DNA from: Geodermatophilaceae bacterium | GTDB taxonomy: Bacteria > Actinomycetota > Actinomycetes > Mycobacteriales > Geodermatophilaceae | Direction of reading: 5' to 3' | Assembly: GCA_013696785.1 (NCBI GenBank) | Contig: JACCXW010000290.1 | Location: forward strand, 1 to 17,075 | Length of the DNA: 17,075 nt | Shown: piece after piece, positions 5,490-11,957 of the stretch | Layout of the letters: each line of letters opens with the position of its first letter | How positions within the stretch are numbered: the stretch's first letter is position 1 | Program-made: the position numbers and the translations under genes | The notes under the pieces: generated by a model | What the model was told of the DNA's origin: nothing | Databases searched by the model: none | The model's input: only the letters and a program-made list of their open reading frames with translations

Positions 5490-6263
5490 ATGACCAGAGT
5501 CGAGCGACTGCGCAAACGGACGTCGTCCGGACTGGCGCTCGGCATCGCCCTCGTTGCGATCGGCTTCGGCTACTCCGCTGTCGCGCCGAGCAGCTCCGCC
5601 CAGGACGACGGTCTGTCGGTCGAGGCGATGGCCGGCCAGGAGATCTACGAGAACGGCTGCATTACCTGCCACGGTCGGAACCTGGAGGGCGTCGAGGATC
5701 AAGGGCCGCCGCTGATCGGGGTCGGAGAGGCCTCCGTGTACTTCCAGGTCAGTACCGGTCGGATGCCGCTCAAGCAGCAGGAGGCGCAGGCCCAGCGCAA
5801 GACCCCCGTGTACGACGATGCCGAGGTCAACCAGTTGATGGCCTTCATCGAGACGTACGGCGGCGGACCGGAACTGCCCACGGAGGAGGACCTGCGCGAC
5901 GGGGAACTCGCCGAAGGCGGGGAGCTGTTCCGGCTGAATTGCGCGTCGTGCCACAACTTCGCCGGTCGGGGCGGGGCCTTGTCTTCGGGGAAGAACGCCC
6001 CTGCGCTGGACCAGTCCTCCGATCTGGACATCTACACGGCAATGCTGTCCGGTCCGCAGAACATGCCGGTGTTCGGCGACAACCAGCTCACCCCGGAGAA
6101 CAAGCGGGCCATCATCAACTACGTGCAGACGCTCAAGGACACCAGCGATCCCGGTGGCCTCAGCATCGGCCGGGCCGGTCCGGTCCCCGAGGGATTGATC
6201 ATCTGGATCGTCGGTATCGCCGGCTGCGTCATCGCCTGTTTCTGGGTGGGGACACGATCATGA
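5490..6263 (+). CDS. qcrC: menaquinol-cytochrome c reductase diheme cytochrome c subunit
   Basis: A 257-residue membrane-anchored cytochrome of the actinobacterial bcc complex, carrying two c-type hemes. The heme-binding motifs are CITCH (Cys57, Cys60, His61) and CASCH (Cys151, Cys154, His155), each beginning a cytochrome c domain with a downstream candidate methionine ligand (GRMPL; NMPVF). An N-terminal signal/anchor helix (about 13-31) and a C-terminal membrane helix (about 234-254) place the hemes outside the membrane. It relays electrons from the Rieske protein directly to CuA of CtaC, replacing a soluble cytochrome c. ATG 5490 follows a purine-rich ribosome binding site (GAGGGGG, 5477-5483) overlapping the ctaE stop. 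The stop is embedded in ATGA at the start of a tandem repeat before qcrA. Confidence 0.97.
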   Translation: MTRVERLRKRTSSGLALGIALVAIGFGYSAVAPSSSAQDDGLSVEAMAGQEIYENGCITCHGRNLEGVEDQGPPLIGVGEASVYFQVSTGRMPLKQQEAQAQRKTPVYDDAEVNQLMAFIETYGGGPELPTEEDLRDGELAEGGELFRLNCASCHNFAGRGGALSSGKNAPALDQSSDLDIYTAMLSGPQNMPVFGDNQLTPENKRAIINYVQTLKDTSDPGGLSIGRAGPVPEGLIIWIVGIAGCVIACFWVGTRS

Positions 6264-6298
6264 GTGGGACCCAGTCACTGGTGGGGACACAGTCATGA
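6246..6298 (+). repeat. three tandem 17-18 bp units spanning the qcrC/qcrA stop-start junction
   Basis: Unit 1 (6246-6263), unit 2 (6264-6280) and unit 3 (6281-6298) are variants of a GTGGGGACACxxTCATGA-like sequence. Units 1 and 3 differ at two adjacent positions and both end in ATGA; unit 2 is one base shorter and ends in CTG. Unit 1 carries the qcrC stop and unit 3 the qcrA start. As a result an ATG at 6260 opens a 12-codon mini-ORF (MSGTQSLVGTQS) that overlaps the qcrC stop at one end and the qcrA start at the other (TGA 6296-6298). It probably arose by local duplication of the coupling junction. Confidence 0.75.
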
Positions 6299-7389
6299 GC
6301 AGCCACGCGGAGAACGGGCCGCCCGGCGGCGCCCAGCCGATGCCCGGCAATCCGCCGCAGCCCGGGCCCGGGCCGACCGATGAGGAACTGGCCCGGATGA
6401 GCCGGGAGGACCTGGTCGTCCTCGGCGCGAAGATGGACGGCGTCGAGGTCGTCTACTCCGAACTGGTGGAGCCCGGATCCACGGCAGAGCGCCGCGCCGA
6501 GCGGCAGGTCGCCGCGGCGTTCACCGGCGCCGGTCTGGCCGCTCTGGCATTCATGGTGATCTTCGTGGCGTGGCCGTGGGAGGTCGAGACAGCCGGCGGC
6601 GGATTCGACCTGTCGACGCTGTACACGCCGCTGCTCGGCCTGATGATGGGGTTGGCCATCACGCTGGTCGGGATCGGCGTCGTGCTGTGGGCCAAGAAGC
6701 TTATGCCGTACGAGGTTGCCGTCCAGGAGCGGCACGAAGGCGCCTCACCGGAGATCGAGCGGCAGACCACCGCCGCCACACTCGTCGACATCGGTAACTC
6801 CACCGGGATCGCCCGGCGCTCGATCATCAAGCGGTCACTCGGTTTCGGCGGGGCCATGCTGGGCTTGATGGCCATCTTCCCGCTCGGTGGCTTGATCAAG
6901 AAGCCCGGGACGGCGCTGTTCGAGACCCCGTGGGAACCGGGCATGCGGTTGCTGACCCTGAACGGGCTGCCGATCCGGCCCGACGACATGCGCCCGGGCG
7001 CGCTGCAGACCGTCTTCCCGCCGGTCGAGGGTGGCACCCGGTCGGCTGACGGAGTGGCCATGCTCATCCGGCTCTTGCCGCAGCAGGTGACGGACTATCG
7101 CGCCCGCGAGGGCCAGGAAGACTTTCGGTGGAACGACTTCGTCGCCTACTCGAAGATCTGCACCCACGCGGGTTGCCCGGTTTCCCTGTACGAACAGGAG
7201 ACCGCACGGATCCTCTGCCCCTGTCATCAGTCCCAGTTCGACGCCATCGACGGCGCACGGTCCATTTTCGGGCCGGCGAGCCGCTCGTTGCCGCAACTGG
7301 CGGTCGAAGTGGACGACGACGGATACTTCGTTGCGAAGAGTGACTTCATCGAACCCATCGGGCCGGCTTTCTGGGAGCGTTCGTCATGA
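6295..7389 (+). CDS. qcrA: menaquinol-cytochrome c reductase Rieske iron-sulfur subunit
   Basis: A 364-residue actinobacterial QcrA. The Pro/Gly-rich cytoplasmic N-terminus (1-70) is followed by three membrane helices (about 72-94, 110-133 and 181-201), not the single anchor of mitochondrial Rieske proteins. The third is preceded by a twin-arginine-like RRSIIKR (174-180), consistent with Tat-assisted export of the folded cluster domain. The [2Fe-2S] ligands are in CTHAGC (Cys289, His291) and CPCH (Cys308, His311); Cys294 and Cys310 form the expected disulfide. It accepts an electron from menaquinol at the Qo site of QcrB and passes it to QcrC. ATG 6295 overlaps the stop of a 12-codon mini-ORF in the preceding repeat; the end overlaps qcrB as ATGA, implying coupled translation. 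Confidence 0.97.
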   Translation: MSSHAENGPPGGAQPMPGNPPQPGPGPTDEELARMSREDLVVLGAKMDGVEVVYSELVEPGSTAERRAERQVAAAFTGAGLAALAFMVIFVAWPWEVETAGGGFDLSTLYTPLLGLMMGLAITLVGIGVVLWAKKLMPYEVAVQERHEGASPEIERQTTAATLVDIGNSTGIARRSIIKRSLGFGGAMLGLMAIFPLGGLIKKPGTALFETPWEPGMRLLTLNGLPIRPDDMRPGALQTVFPPVEGGTRSADGVAMLIRLLPQQVTDYRAREGQEDFRWNDFVAYSKICTHAGCPVSLYEQETARILCPCHQSQFDAIDGARSIFGPASRSLPQLAVEVDDDGYFVAKSDFIEPIGPAFWERSS

Positions 7390-9002
7390 CGATCAGCACA
7401 GCGCCGAAACCAGCCACCCGCGCCGGGCGCACGGCCAGCGCCCTGGACGAGCGGCTGACGATCAGCGCCCCGCTGCGGCGCACGCTGAACAAGGTCTTTC
7501 CGGACCACTGGTCGTTCCTGCTCGGTGAGATCGCGCTCTACTCGTTCATCATCCTGCTGCTCACCGGCACGTACCTGACCTTTTTCTTCGACTCCTCGAT
7601 GCAGGAGATCATCTACGACGGCAGCTACACCCCGCTGCGCGGCATCGAGATGTCTCGGGCGTACGCGACCACGCTGGACATCTCCTTCGACGTCCGCGGC
7701 GGTCTGCTGATCCGCCAGATCCACCACTGGGCGGCGCTGCTCTTCATCGCGTCCATCGTCGTGCACCTGATGCGTACCTTCTTCACCGGCGCCTTCCGCA
7801 AGCCGCGTGAGGCGAACTGGTTGGTCGGCGTCGGCCTGCTCGTGCTCGGTCTCCTCGAGGGCGTGTTCGGGTACTCCTTGACCGACGACCTGCTCTCCGG
7901 CACCGGACTGCGGATCATCAACGCGATCTTCCTGTCGATCCCGGTGATCGGGTCGTGGCTGTCCTTCGCGATCTTCGGCGGGGAGTTCCCCGGCACGGTC
8001 ATCATCGGTCGCTTCTACATCCTGCACGTGCTGCTGATCCCGGGGATCCTGCTCGCGCTGATCGCCGTACACCTGCTGCTTGTCGTCAAGAACAAGCACA
8101 CCCAGTACCCTGGACCCGGCCGGACCGAGGAGAACGTCGTCGGCAAGCGGATGTTCCCGGTGTTCGCGGCCAAGAGCACCGGCTTCTTCCTGGTGGTCTT
8201 CGGCATCCTCGCCGCCCTCGGCGGGCTGGTGCAGATCAACCCGATCTGGCTGTACGGACCGTATGACCCCTCCCAGGTCAGCGCCGGCTCGCAGCCTGAC
8301 TGGTACATCGGTTTCCTCGACGGCTCCACCAGGCTGTTCCCGGCGTGGGACCTGTACTTGTTCGGGTACAACATCCCACCGCTGTTCTGGCCGACGATCG
8401 TGCTGCCGGGACTGCTCTTCACGTTGCTCGCGCTGTATCCGTTCATCGAGGCCAAGCTCACCAAGGACCGCGCCCATCACAACCTGCTGCAGCGCCCACG
8501 GGACGTGCCGGTGCGTACGGCGATCGGCGCGATGGCACTGTCCTTCTACACGGTGCTGTGGATCTCCGGCGGCAACGACCTGATCGCTGACAAGTTCAAC
8601 ATCAGCCTCAACGCGATGACCTGGATCGGCCGGATCGGGTTGGTCGTGCTGCCGCCCATCGCCTACTGGGTCGCCTACCGGATGTGCCTCGGCCTGCAGA
8701 TCGGCGACCGGGAGGTGCTCGAACACGGCGTGGAGACCGGCATCATCCGTCGGCTGCCGCATGGTGAGTTCATCGAGATCCACCAGCCGCTCGGCAAGGT
8801 GGACGCCCACGGTCACGGCTCGCTGCAGTACGGCGGGGCGCCGGTACCCAAGAAGATGAACCACATCGGTGGCATGGGCCGGGCGATCAAGGGATTCTTC
8901 ACGCCGATCGAGGAGCCGCCGGCGCGTCCGGCGATCTCTGCCGAGCCCGAGAAGCAGGGCGAGCTGACCGGCTCCGGACGCCCGAAGGACCCCGAGGCCT
9001 GA
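7386..9002 (+). CDS. qcrB: menaquinol-cytochrome c reductase cytochrome b subunit
   Basis: A 538-residue cytochrome b, close to the length of M. tuberculosis QcrB (about 549). It oxidises menaquinol and carries both b hemes in the membrane. The expected bis-His ligand pairs are seen: His113/His127 (IHHWAALLFI...VVHLM) and His214/His229 (YILHVLLIPG...AVHLL). A PDWY motif (305-308) stands in the Qo-site position of the classical PEWY. At least eight hydrophobic helices are followed by a long hydrophilic C-terminal tail typical of actinobacteria, ending in charged residues. In this phylum the anti-tubercular compound Q203 (telacebec) acts on this subunit. The ATG overlaps the qcrA stop by four bases. 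It is the last gene of the operon; no strong terminator hairpin was noticed before the next gene. Confidence 0.98.
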   Translation: MTISTAPKPATRAGRTASALDERLTISAPLRRTLNKVFPDHWSFLLGEIALYSFIILLLTGTYLTFFFDSSMQEIIYDGSYTPLRGIEMSRAYATTLDISFDVRGGLLIRQIHHWAALLFIASIVVHLMRTFFTGAFRKPREANWLVGVGLLVLGLLEGVFGYSLTDDLLSGTGLRIINAIFLSIPVIGSWLSFAIFGGEFPGTVIIGRFYILHVLLIPGILLALIAVHLLLVVKNKHTQYPGPGRTEENVVGKRMFPVFAAKSTGFFLVVFGILAALGGLVQINPIWLYGPYDPSQVSAGSQPDWYIGFLDGSTRLFPAWDLYLFGYNIPPLFWPTIVLPGLLFTLLALYPFIEAKLTKDRAHHNLLQRPRDVPVRTAIGAMALSFYTVLWISGGNDLIADKFNISLNAMTWIGRIGLVVLPPIAYWVAYRMCLGLQIGDREVLEHGVETGIIRRLPHGEFIEIHQPLGKVDAHGHGSLQYGGAPVPKKMNHIGGMGRAIKGFFTPIEEPPARPAISAEPEKQGELTGSGRPKDPEA

Positions 9003-9014
9003 CCGACGCGCACG

Positions 9015-9020
9015 TATGGT
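9015..9020 (+). promoter_or_regulatory. candidate -10 element before the DsbA-like gene
   Basis: TATGGT fits TANNNT within the 51 bp gap between qcrB and the DsbA-like gene. It would give a leader of about 27 bases that includes GAGAGG (9042-9047) as ribosome binding site. No -35 box is evident. Confidence 0.25.
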
Positions 9021-9053
9021 GGCTAGGAGCCGCCGTCCAGTGAGAGGTACCGC

Positions 9054-9743
9054 GTGAACATCGAGATCTACAGCGACGTCGTCTGCCCGTGGTGCTACAT
9101 CGGGAAGCGGCGCTTCGAGAAGGCGCTTGCCGCCCACCCAGGGGCGCAGGACGTCGAGGTGACCTGGCGCCCGTTCCAGCTGGATCCGGAGGCGTCGACC
9201 GAGCCGATCCCGCATCTTCAGGCGTACGCCGCGAAAATAGGCGACCAGGCCAAGGTCGATGCGACGGTGGCCGAGCTGAGGGCCGCGGCGGACGCTGAGG
9301 ATCTGGACCTGCGGTTGGATCTCGCCCAGCGGGTGAATACCTTCGACGCTCATCGCCTGCTCGGCCTCGCCCTGACCGACGGGGGCACTGAGTTGCAGCA
9401 CCGCGTCAAGGAACGCCTGATGCGCGCTTACTTCAGCGAGGGTCGCAACGTCGCCGATCACGGCGAGCTTGCGGCGCTGGGCAAGGAGGCCGGGTTGACC
9501 GGCGTCGACGTCAGCGGCCACCTGGCCTCGGATGCCGGTGTCGACGACCTCAAGCAGCAGCTCGGCGAAGGTCGCGCGCTGGGTCTGGACTCGGTGCCCA
9601 CCTTCGTGTTCGAACGCAGATGGGCCGTCTCCGGCGCTCAGTCCCCGCAGGTCATGGGTCAGGTACTCATGCAGATCGAGGCGGCGATGCTCGGCGGTGG
9701 GGGCGGCTGTTGCGGTGGGGGCGGCTGCGCCTGCTCCGCCTGA
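9054..9743 (+). CDS. DsbA-family (FrnE-like) thiol oxidoreductase with Cys-rich C-terminal tail
   Basis: A 229-residue thioredoxin-fold protein of the FrnE/2-hydroxychromene-2-carboxylate-isomerase-like DsbA group. The active-site CPWC is at residues 11-14, right after strand 1 (MNIEIYSDVV). The long helical insertion follows, and the cis-proline loop is SVPTFVFE. Further group hallmarks are WRPFQLDP, FDAHRL and LMRAYFSEG. There is no signal peptide, so it should be cytoplasmic. The unusual part is the last 16 residues, GGGGGCCGGGGCACSA, with four cysteines (219, 220, 225, 227) on a glycine linker, which could bind a metal or form a second redox site. GTG 9054 follows GAGAGG at good spacing. 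The tail is at the true stop (9741-9743). Redox maintenance of nearby oxidase or heme proteins is only a guess. Confidence 0.88.
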   Translation: MNIEIYSDVVCPWCYIGKRRFEKALAAHPGAQDVEVTWRPFQLDPEASTEPIPHLQAYAAKIGDQAKVDATVAELRAAADAEDLDLRLDLAQRVNTFDAHRLLGLALTDGGTELQHRVKERLMRAYFSEGRNVADHGELAALGKEAGLTGVDVSGHLASDAGVDDLKQQLGEGRALGLDSVPTFVFERRWAVSGAQSPQVMGQVLMQIEAAMLGGGGGCCGGGGCACSA

Positions 9744-9759
9744 CCCGGCCTTTCCGCCA

Positions 9760-10173
9760 GTGCCCGGCCTGCAGGTGCTCATCGATGCCGACAACGTCGG
9801 GCCCGCGCGGGTACAGCCGGTGCTCACCGCGATCACCGCGATCGAAGCGCCGGTGTCCATCGTGGTGAGCGGGCGGGAGCAAGCGCTGTCCCGGGTGTCC
9901 TGGCCGCCTTCCGCGAGGCAGATCGTCGCCAGCGGCTGGCAGCGGGCCGATGTCGCCCTGGCCGAGGCCTACCGCCGCGATGACGGGCCGCTCATCCTGG
10001 TTTCCGGCGACGGGGACTTCGCGCTGCTCGCCGCCCGACACCCCGGATCGGTGCTCATCGTCAGTGCCGCCCCGTCATACCGGCTGACCGAGAATGCGAC
10101 GGTCACCGATCCCGCGCTCGAAGGTCCGGGACCGTTGCACACGTGGTTGCGCCACGTCACCGGCGAGCGTTAG
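9760..10173 (+). CDS. small NYN/PIN-like domain protein, putative ribonuclease
   Basis: A 137-residue single-domain NYN (PIN-fold) protein. Acidic residues typical of the metal-dependent nuclease site are present: VLIDADNVGP (Asp9, Asp11, Asn12) and VSGDGDFALL (Asp84, Asp86), plus a central DVALAEAYRR helix with Asp64. The family includes RNA-processing and decay nucleases, but the target here is unknown. GTG 9760 is the first start after the upstream gene's stop (16 bp gap); no Shine-Dalgarno is visible. The frame remains open back into the DsbA-like gene, so a start inside that gene is possible; GTG 9775 is another alternative. It abuts ctaF tail-to-tail with no spacer, its TAG at 10171-10173 touching the ctaF stop at 10174-10176. 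Confidence 0.72.
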   Translation: MPGLQVLIDADNVGPARVQPVLTAITAIEAPVSIVVSGREQALSRVSWPPSARQIVASGWQRADVALAEAYRRDDGPLILVSGDGDFALLAARHPGSVLIVSAAPSYRLTENATVTDPALEGPGPLHTWLRHVTGER

Positions 10174-10578
10174 TCAGTGCGCTGCGTTGGCGCGTGAGTA
10201 GTACTCGAAGAGCAGGCCGCCCACGGTGAACATCAGGACGGCGAACGCGATCAACAGCAGCCAGATGTAGAAGAACGCCAGCCCCAACGCGACGAGTCCT
10301 GCGGCTGCGGCGATGCCGATGGGCCAGTAGCTGCCGGGACTGAAGAACCCCAGCTCCCCTGCCCCATCGGCGATGTCGGCGTCCTTGCGGTCCTCCGGAC
10401 GTGGGTCGATGCGCCGGGAGACGAACCAGAAGAAGCCGCCCACGATGATGCTGAGGCCGCCGGAGAGCACCAGCCCCGCCATCCCGACCGGCTCCCAGTC
10501 GGAAAAGGCTCCGTAGATGACAGCCGTTCCAACAAGGAACACCGCCAATCCGCTGAAGAGGTACGCCTCTAGCTTCAT
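10174..10578 (-). CDS. ctaF: cytochrome c oxidase subunit IV (actinobacterial CtaF)
   Basis: A 134-residue membrane protein with four hydrophobic helices in two pairs (about 4-24, 31-54, 86-105 and 106-126), separated by a polar loop (RRIDPRPEDRKDAD). This matches the small actinobacterial subunit CtaF (about 139 residues in M. tuberculosis, Rv2199c), an accessory subunit of the aa3 oxidase in the bcc-aa3 supercomplex. It lies 38 bp downstream of ctaC on the same strand, as in mycobacteria. ATG 10578 begins the typical MKLEAYLFSGLAVF helix and has a short GAGG just upstream. The gene converges with the NYN gene without any intergenic base. Confidence 0.93.
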   Translation of the reverse strand: MKLEAYLFSGLAVFLVGTAVIYGAFSDWEPVGMAGLVLSGGLSIIVGGFFWFVSRRIDPRPEDRKDADIADGAGELGFFSPGSYWPIGIAAAAGLVALGLAFFYIWLLLIAFAVLMFTVGGLLFEYYSRANAAH

Positions 10579-10616
10579 CGCCTCATCATTCCTGGACCGC
10601 TGTTCGAATCCGGGCG

Positions 10617-11507
10617 TCAGTCCGTCGCGCTGCGGCGCGTCCGGTCGGTGTCGAAAGGTCTCGTGGTCTGTGCCAGGCCGGGCTCGCCCACGCTCTCCAA
10701 CGCCTCGGCGTTGCCCATGCCGGAGGCGCGGGCAGCGAGGTAGTCCTCGAAGACCTCTGGGCTGACGACCCGGACCTCGAAGTTCATGGCCGAGTGGTAG
10801 ATGCCGCACAGCTCAGCGCACCGGCCGACGTACGCGCCCTCTTCATCGAGCGTCAGGTCATAGGTGTTGTCGTACCCGAAGTTCTGACCGGGTATGACGT
10901 CGCGCTTGAAAAGGGTTTCCGGGATCCAGAACGAGTGGATGACGTCGTTGCTGAACAACTCGATCCGGACTGTGCCGATCGGCAGTACCAGGACGGCGCT
11001 CTCGGTGCTGTCCCCGACGATGCTGATCGGCTCGCCGGTCTCCTCGACGTTCTCATCGGCGTACTGGAATTCCCAGTTCCACTGGAATCCGGTGACCTCG
11101 ACTATCACGTCGGGGTCGGACACCTGCGCCTGGACCTCGGTCTGTACGACGACGGTGTAGTAGAAGAGCACGGAGATGATCAGGAACGGGATCACCGTCA
11201 AGATGATCTCCAACGGCAAGTTGTACGCCGTCTGCTTCGGCAGCTCACTGTTCTTGCGCCGGTGGAAGGCGCAGGTCCAGAAGATGAGTCCCCAGACGAT
11301 GGCGCCGACGACGAGGGCTGCGATCGACGAGCCGGTCCAGATCTGTCGCATCTGGGTGGCTTGCTCGGTGACCCCCTCGGGCCAACCGAAGCGGAGCACC
11401 TCCGCGGCGGAACATCCGCTGAGTGTGGCCACCAGCAGGCCGAAGACGGCGATGACTCTCGCCAGCCGACCAGTCCGACGCACGTGGGCCGTCCTTCCCT
11501 CAGACAT
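10617..11507 (-). CDS. ctaC: cytochrome c oxidase subunit II, lipoprotein
   Basis: A 296-residue subunit II carrying the binuclear CuA centre that receives electrons from QcrC. The N-terminus is a lipoprotein signal (basic residues, VIAVFGLLVATLSGC) with lipobox Cys32. Two membrane helices follow (about 60-79 and 100-121), then the external cupredoxin domain. CuA ligands are His191 (DVIHSFWIPE), Cys230, Glu232, Cys234, His238 and Met241 (CAELCGIYHSAM). The aromatic electron-entry patch FQWNWEF is at 141-147. ATG 11507 is chosen because it directly begins the signal peptide; the longer open frame upstream has no membrane logic. A TAGTCT hexamer at 11528-11533 on the minus strand could be its -10. 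The catalytic subunit ctaD is not in the window, as in mycobacteria, where it lies elsewhere. Confidence 0.97.
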   Translation of the reverse strand: MSEGRTAHVRRTGRLARVIAVFGLLVATLSGCSAAEVLRFGWPEGVTEQATQMRQIWTGSSIAALVVGAIVWGLIFWTCAFHRRKNSELPKQTAYNLPLEIILTVIPFLIISVLFYYTVVVQTEVQAQVSDPDVIVEVTGFQWNWEFQYADENVEETGEPISIVGDSTESAVLVLPIGTVRIELFSNDVIHSFWIPETLFKRDVIPGQNFGYDNTYDLTLDEEGAYVGRCAELCGIYHSAMNFEVRVVSPEVFEDYLAARASGMGNAEALESVGEPGLAQTTRPFDTDRTRRSATD

Positions 11508-11561
11508 CGACGTACCGCACTCGTCGCAGACTACTGGACCTCCGTCGGCGGCCGCCGACCC

Positions 11562-11687
11562 GCCCGCGGGTCGTGGCTGGACGTGTCGCCGTCCTGGTTC
11601 CCGCGGGATGCCCTCGGCGAGCGGTACGGCGTGGACTTCGATTCCGTGCTCGTGAACTTCTACCGCACCCGGAAGAACTGGACCTGA
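11562..11687 (+). pseudogene. possible AlkB-like dioxygenase relic
   Basis: A plus-strand stretch encodes ARGSWLDVSPSWF followed directly by DALGERYGVDFDSVLVNFYR and then a stop (11685-11687). The first part resembles the N-terminal RGAWVDV-type segment of actinobacterial AlkB-like 2-oxoglutarate dioxygenases. The second resembles the central strand just before the WHxD iron motif of the same family. Between them about 80 residues would be missing, and the iron-binding residues are absent. Two pieces of one family in the right order suggest a collapsed gene, but the match is by eye and the family call is tentative. Confidence 0.35.
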
Positions 11688-11852
11688 TCTGCGCTTGGGC
11701 GACCGCGATGGCCGACGACATCGGCCTGGACGCCGGGGCGACGGGTGCACGCTCTTCACCAACCTCGCGAACCCGACCTCCAACGGCGTCTACCAGCGCA
11801 TCGGGTACTACCGGTGTCCGACGCGGAGGAACTCACCTTCATCGACCCGTGA
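11688..11852 (+). pseudogene. GNAT acetyltransferase C-terminal relic with two frameshifts
   Basis: Three successive plus-strand frames give the ordered C-terminal end of a GNAT acetyltransferase. DDIGLDAGA (about 11715-11741) is followed after a shift by GCTLFTNLANPTSNGVYQRI and GYY. A further one-base shift near 11812 then gives VSDAEELTFIDP and the stop at 11850-11852. The TNLANPTSNxxYxxIGY string is the typical acetyl-CoA-side helix and final strand of the family. The N-terminal three quarters, including the pyrophosphate-binding loop, are absent and no start is credible. With the adjacent AlkB-like relic this accounts for most of the 450 bp between ctaC and asnB. Nothing else was recognised at 11508-11561 or 11853-11957. 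Confidence 0.75.
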
Positions 11853-11957
11853 CGGCCGGGCCGACTTTGTCGGTGGATACGCGTCGCCGGTGACGCGGAT
11901 CTACTGACAAGTTCGCGATACTGGGTCGGACACCGAGCGAACGGATGTGATCGGCGG

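Noticed and set aside
7227..9860. 877-codon minus-strand open frame antisense to qcrB and the DsbA-like gene
   Set aside because: Long antisense frames are common opposite well-conserved high-GC genes. The product is repetitive Glu/Gln/Arg/Asp without domains, while qcrB on the other strand is unmistakable.
11904..11922. possible asnB promoter built from CTGACA and GATACT
   Set aside because: The two hexamers are only seven bases apart, incompatible with a sigma-70-type -35/-10 pair, and neither alone matches well enough to call.
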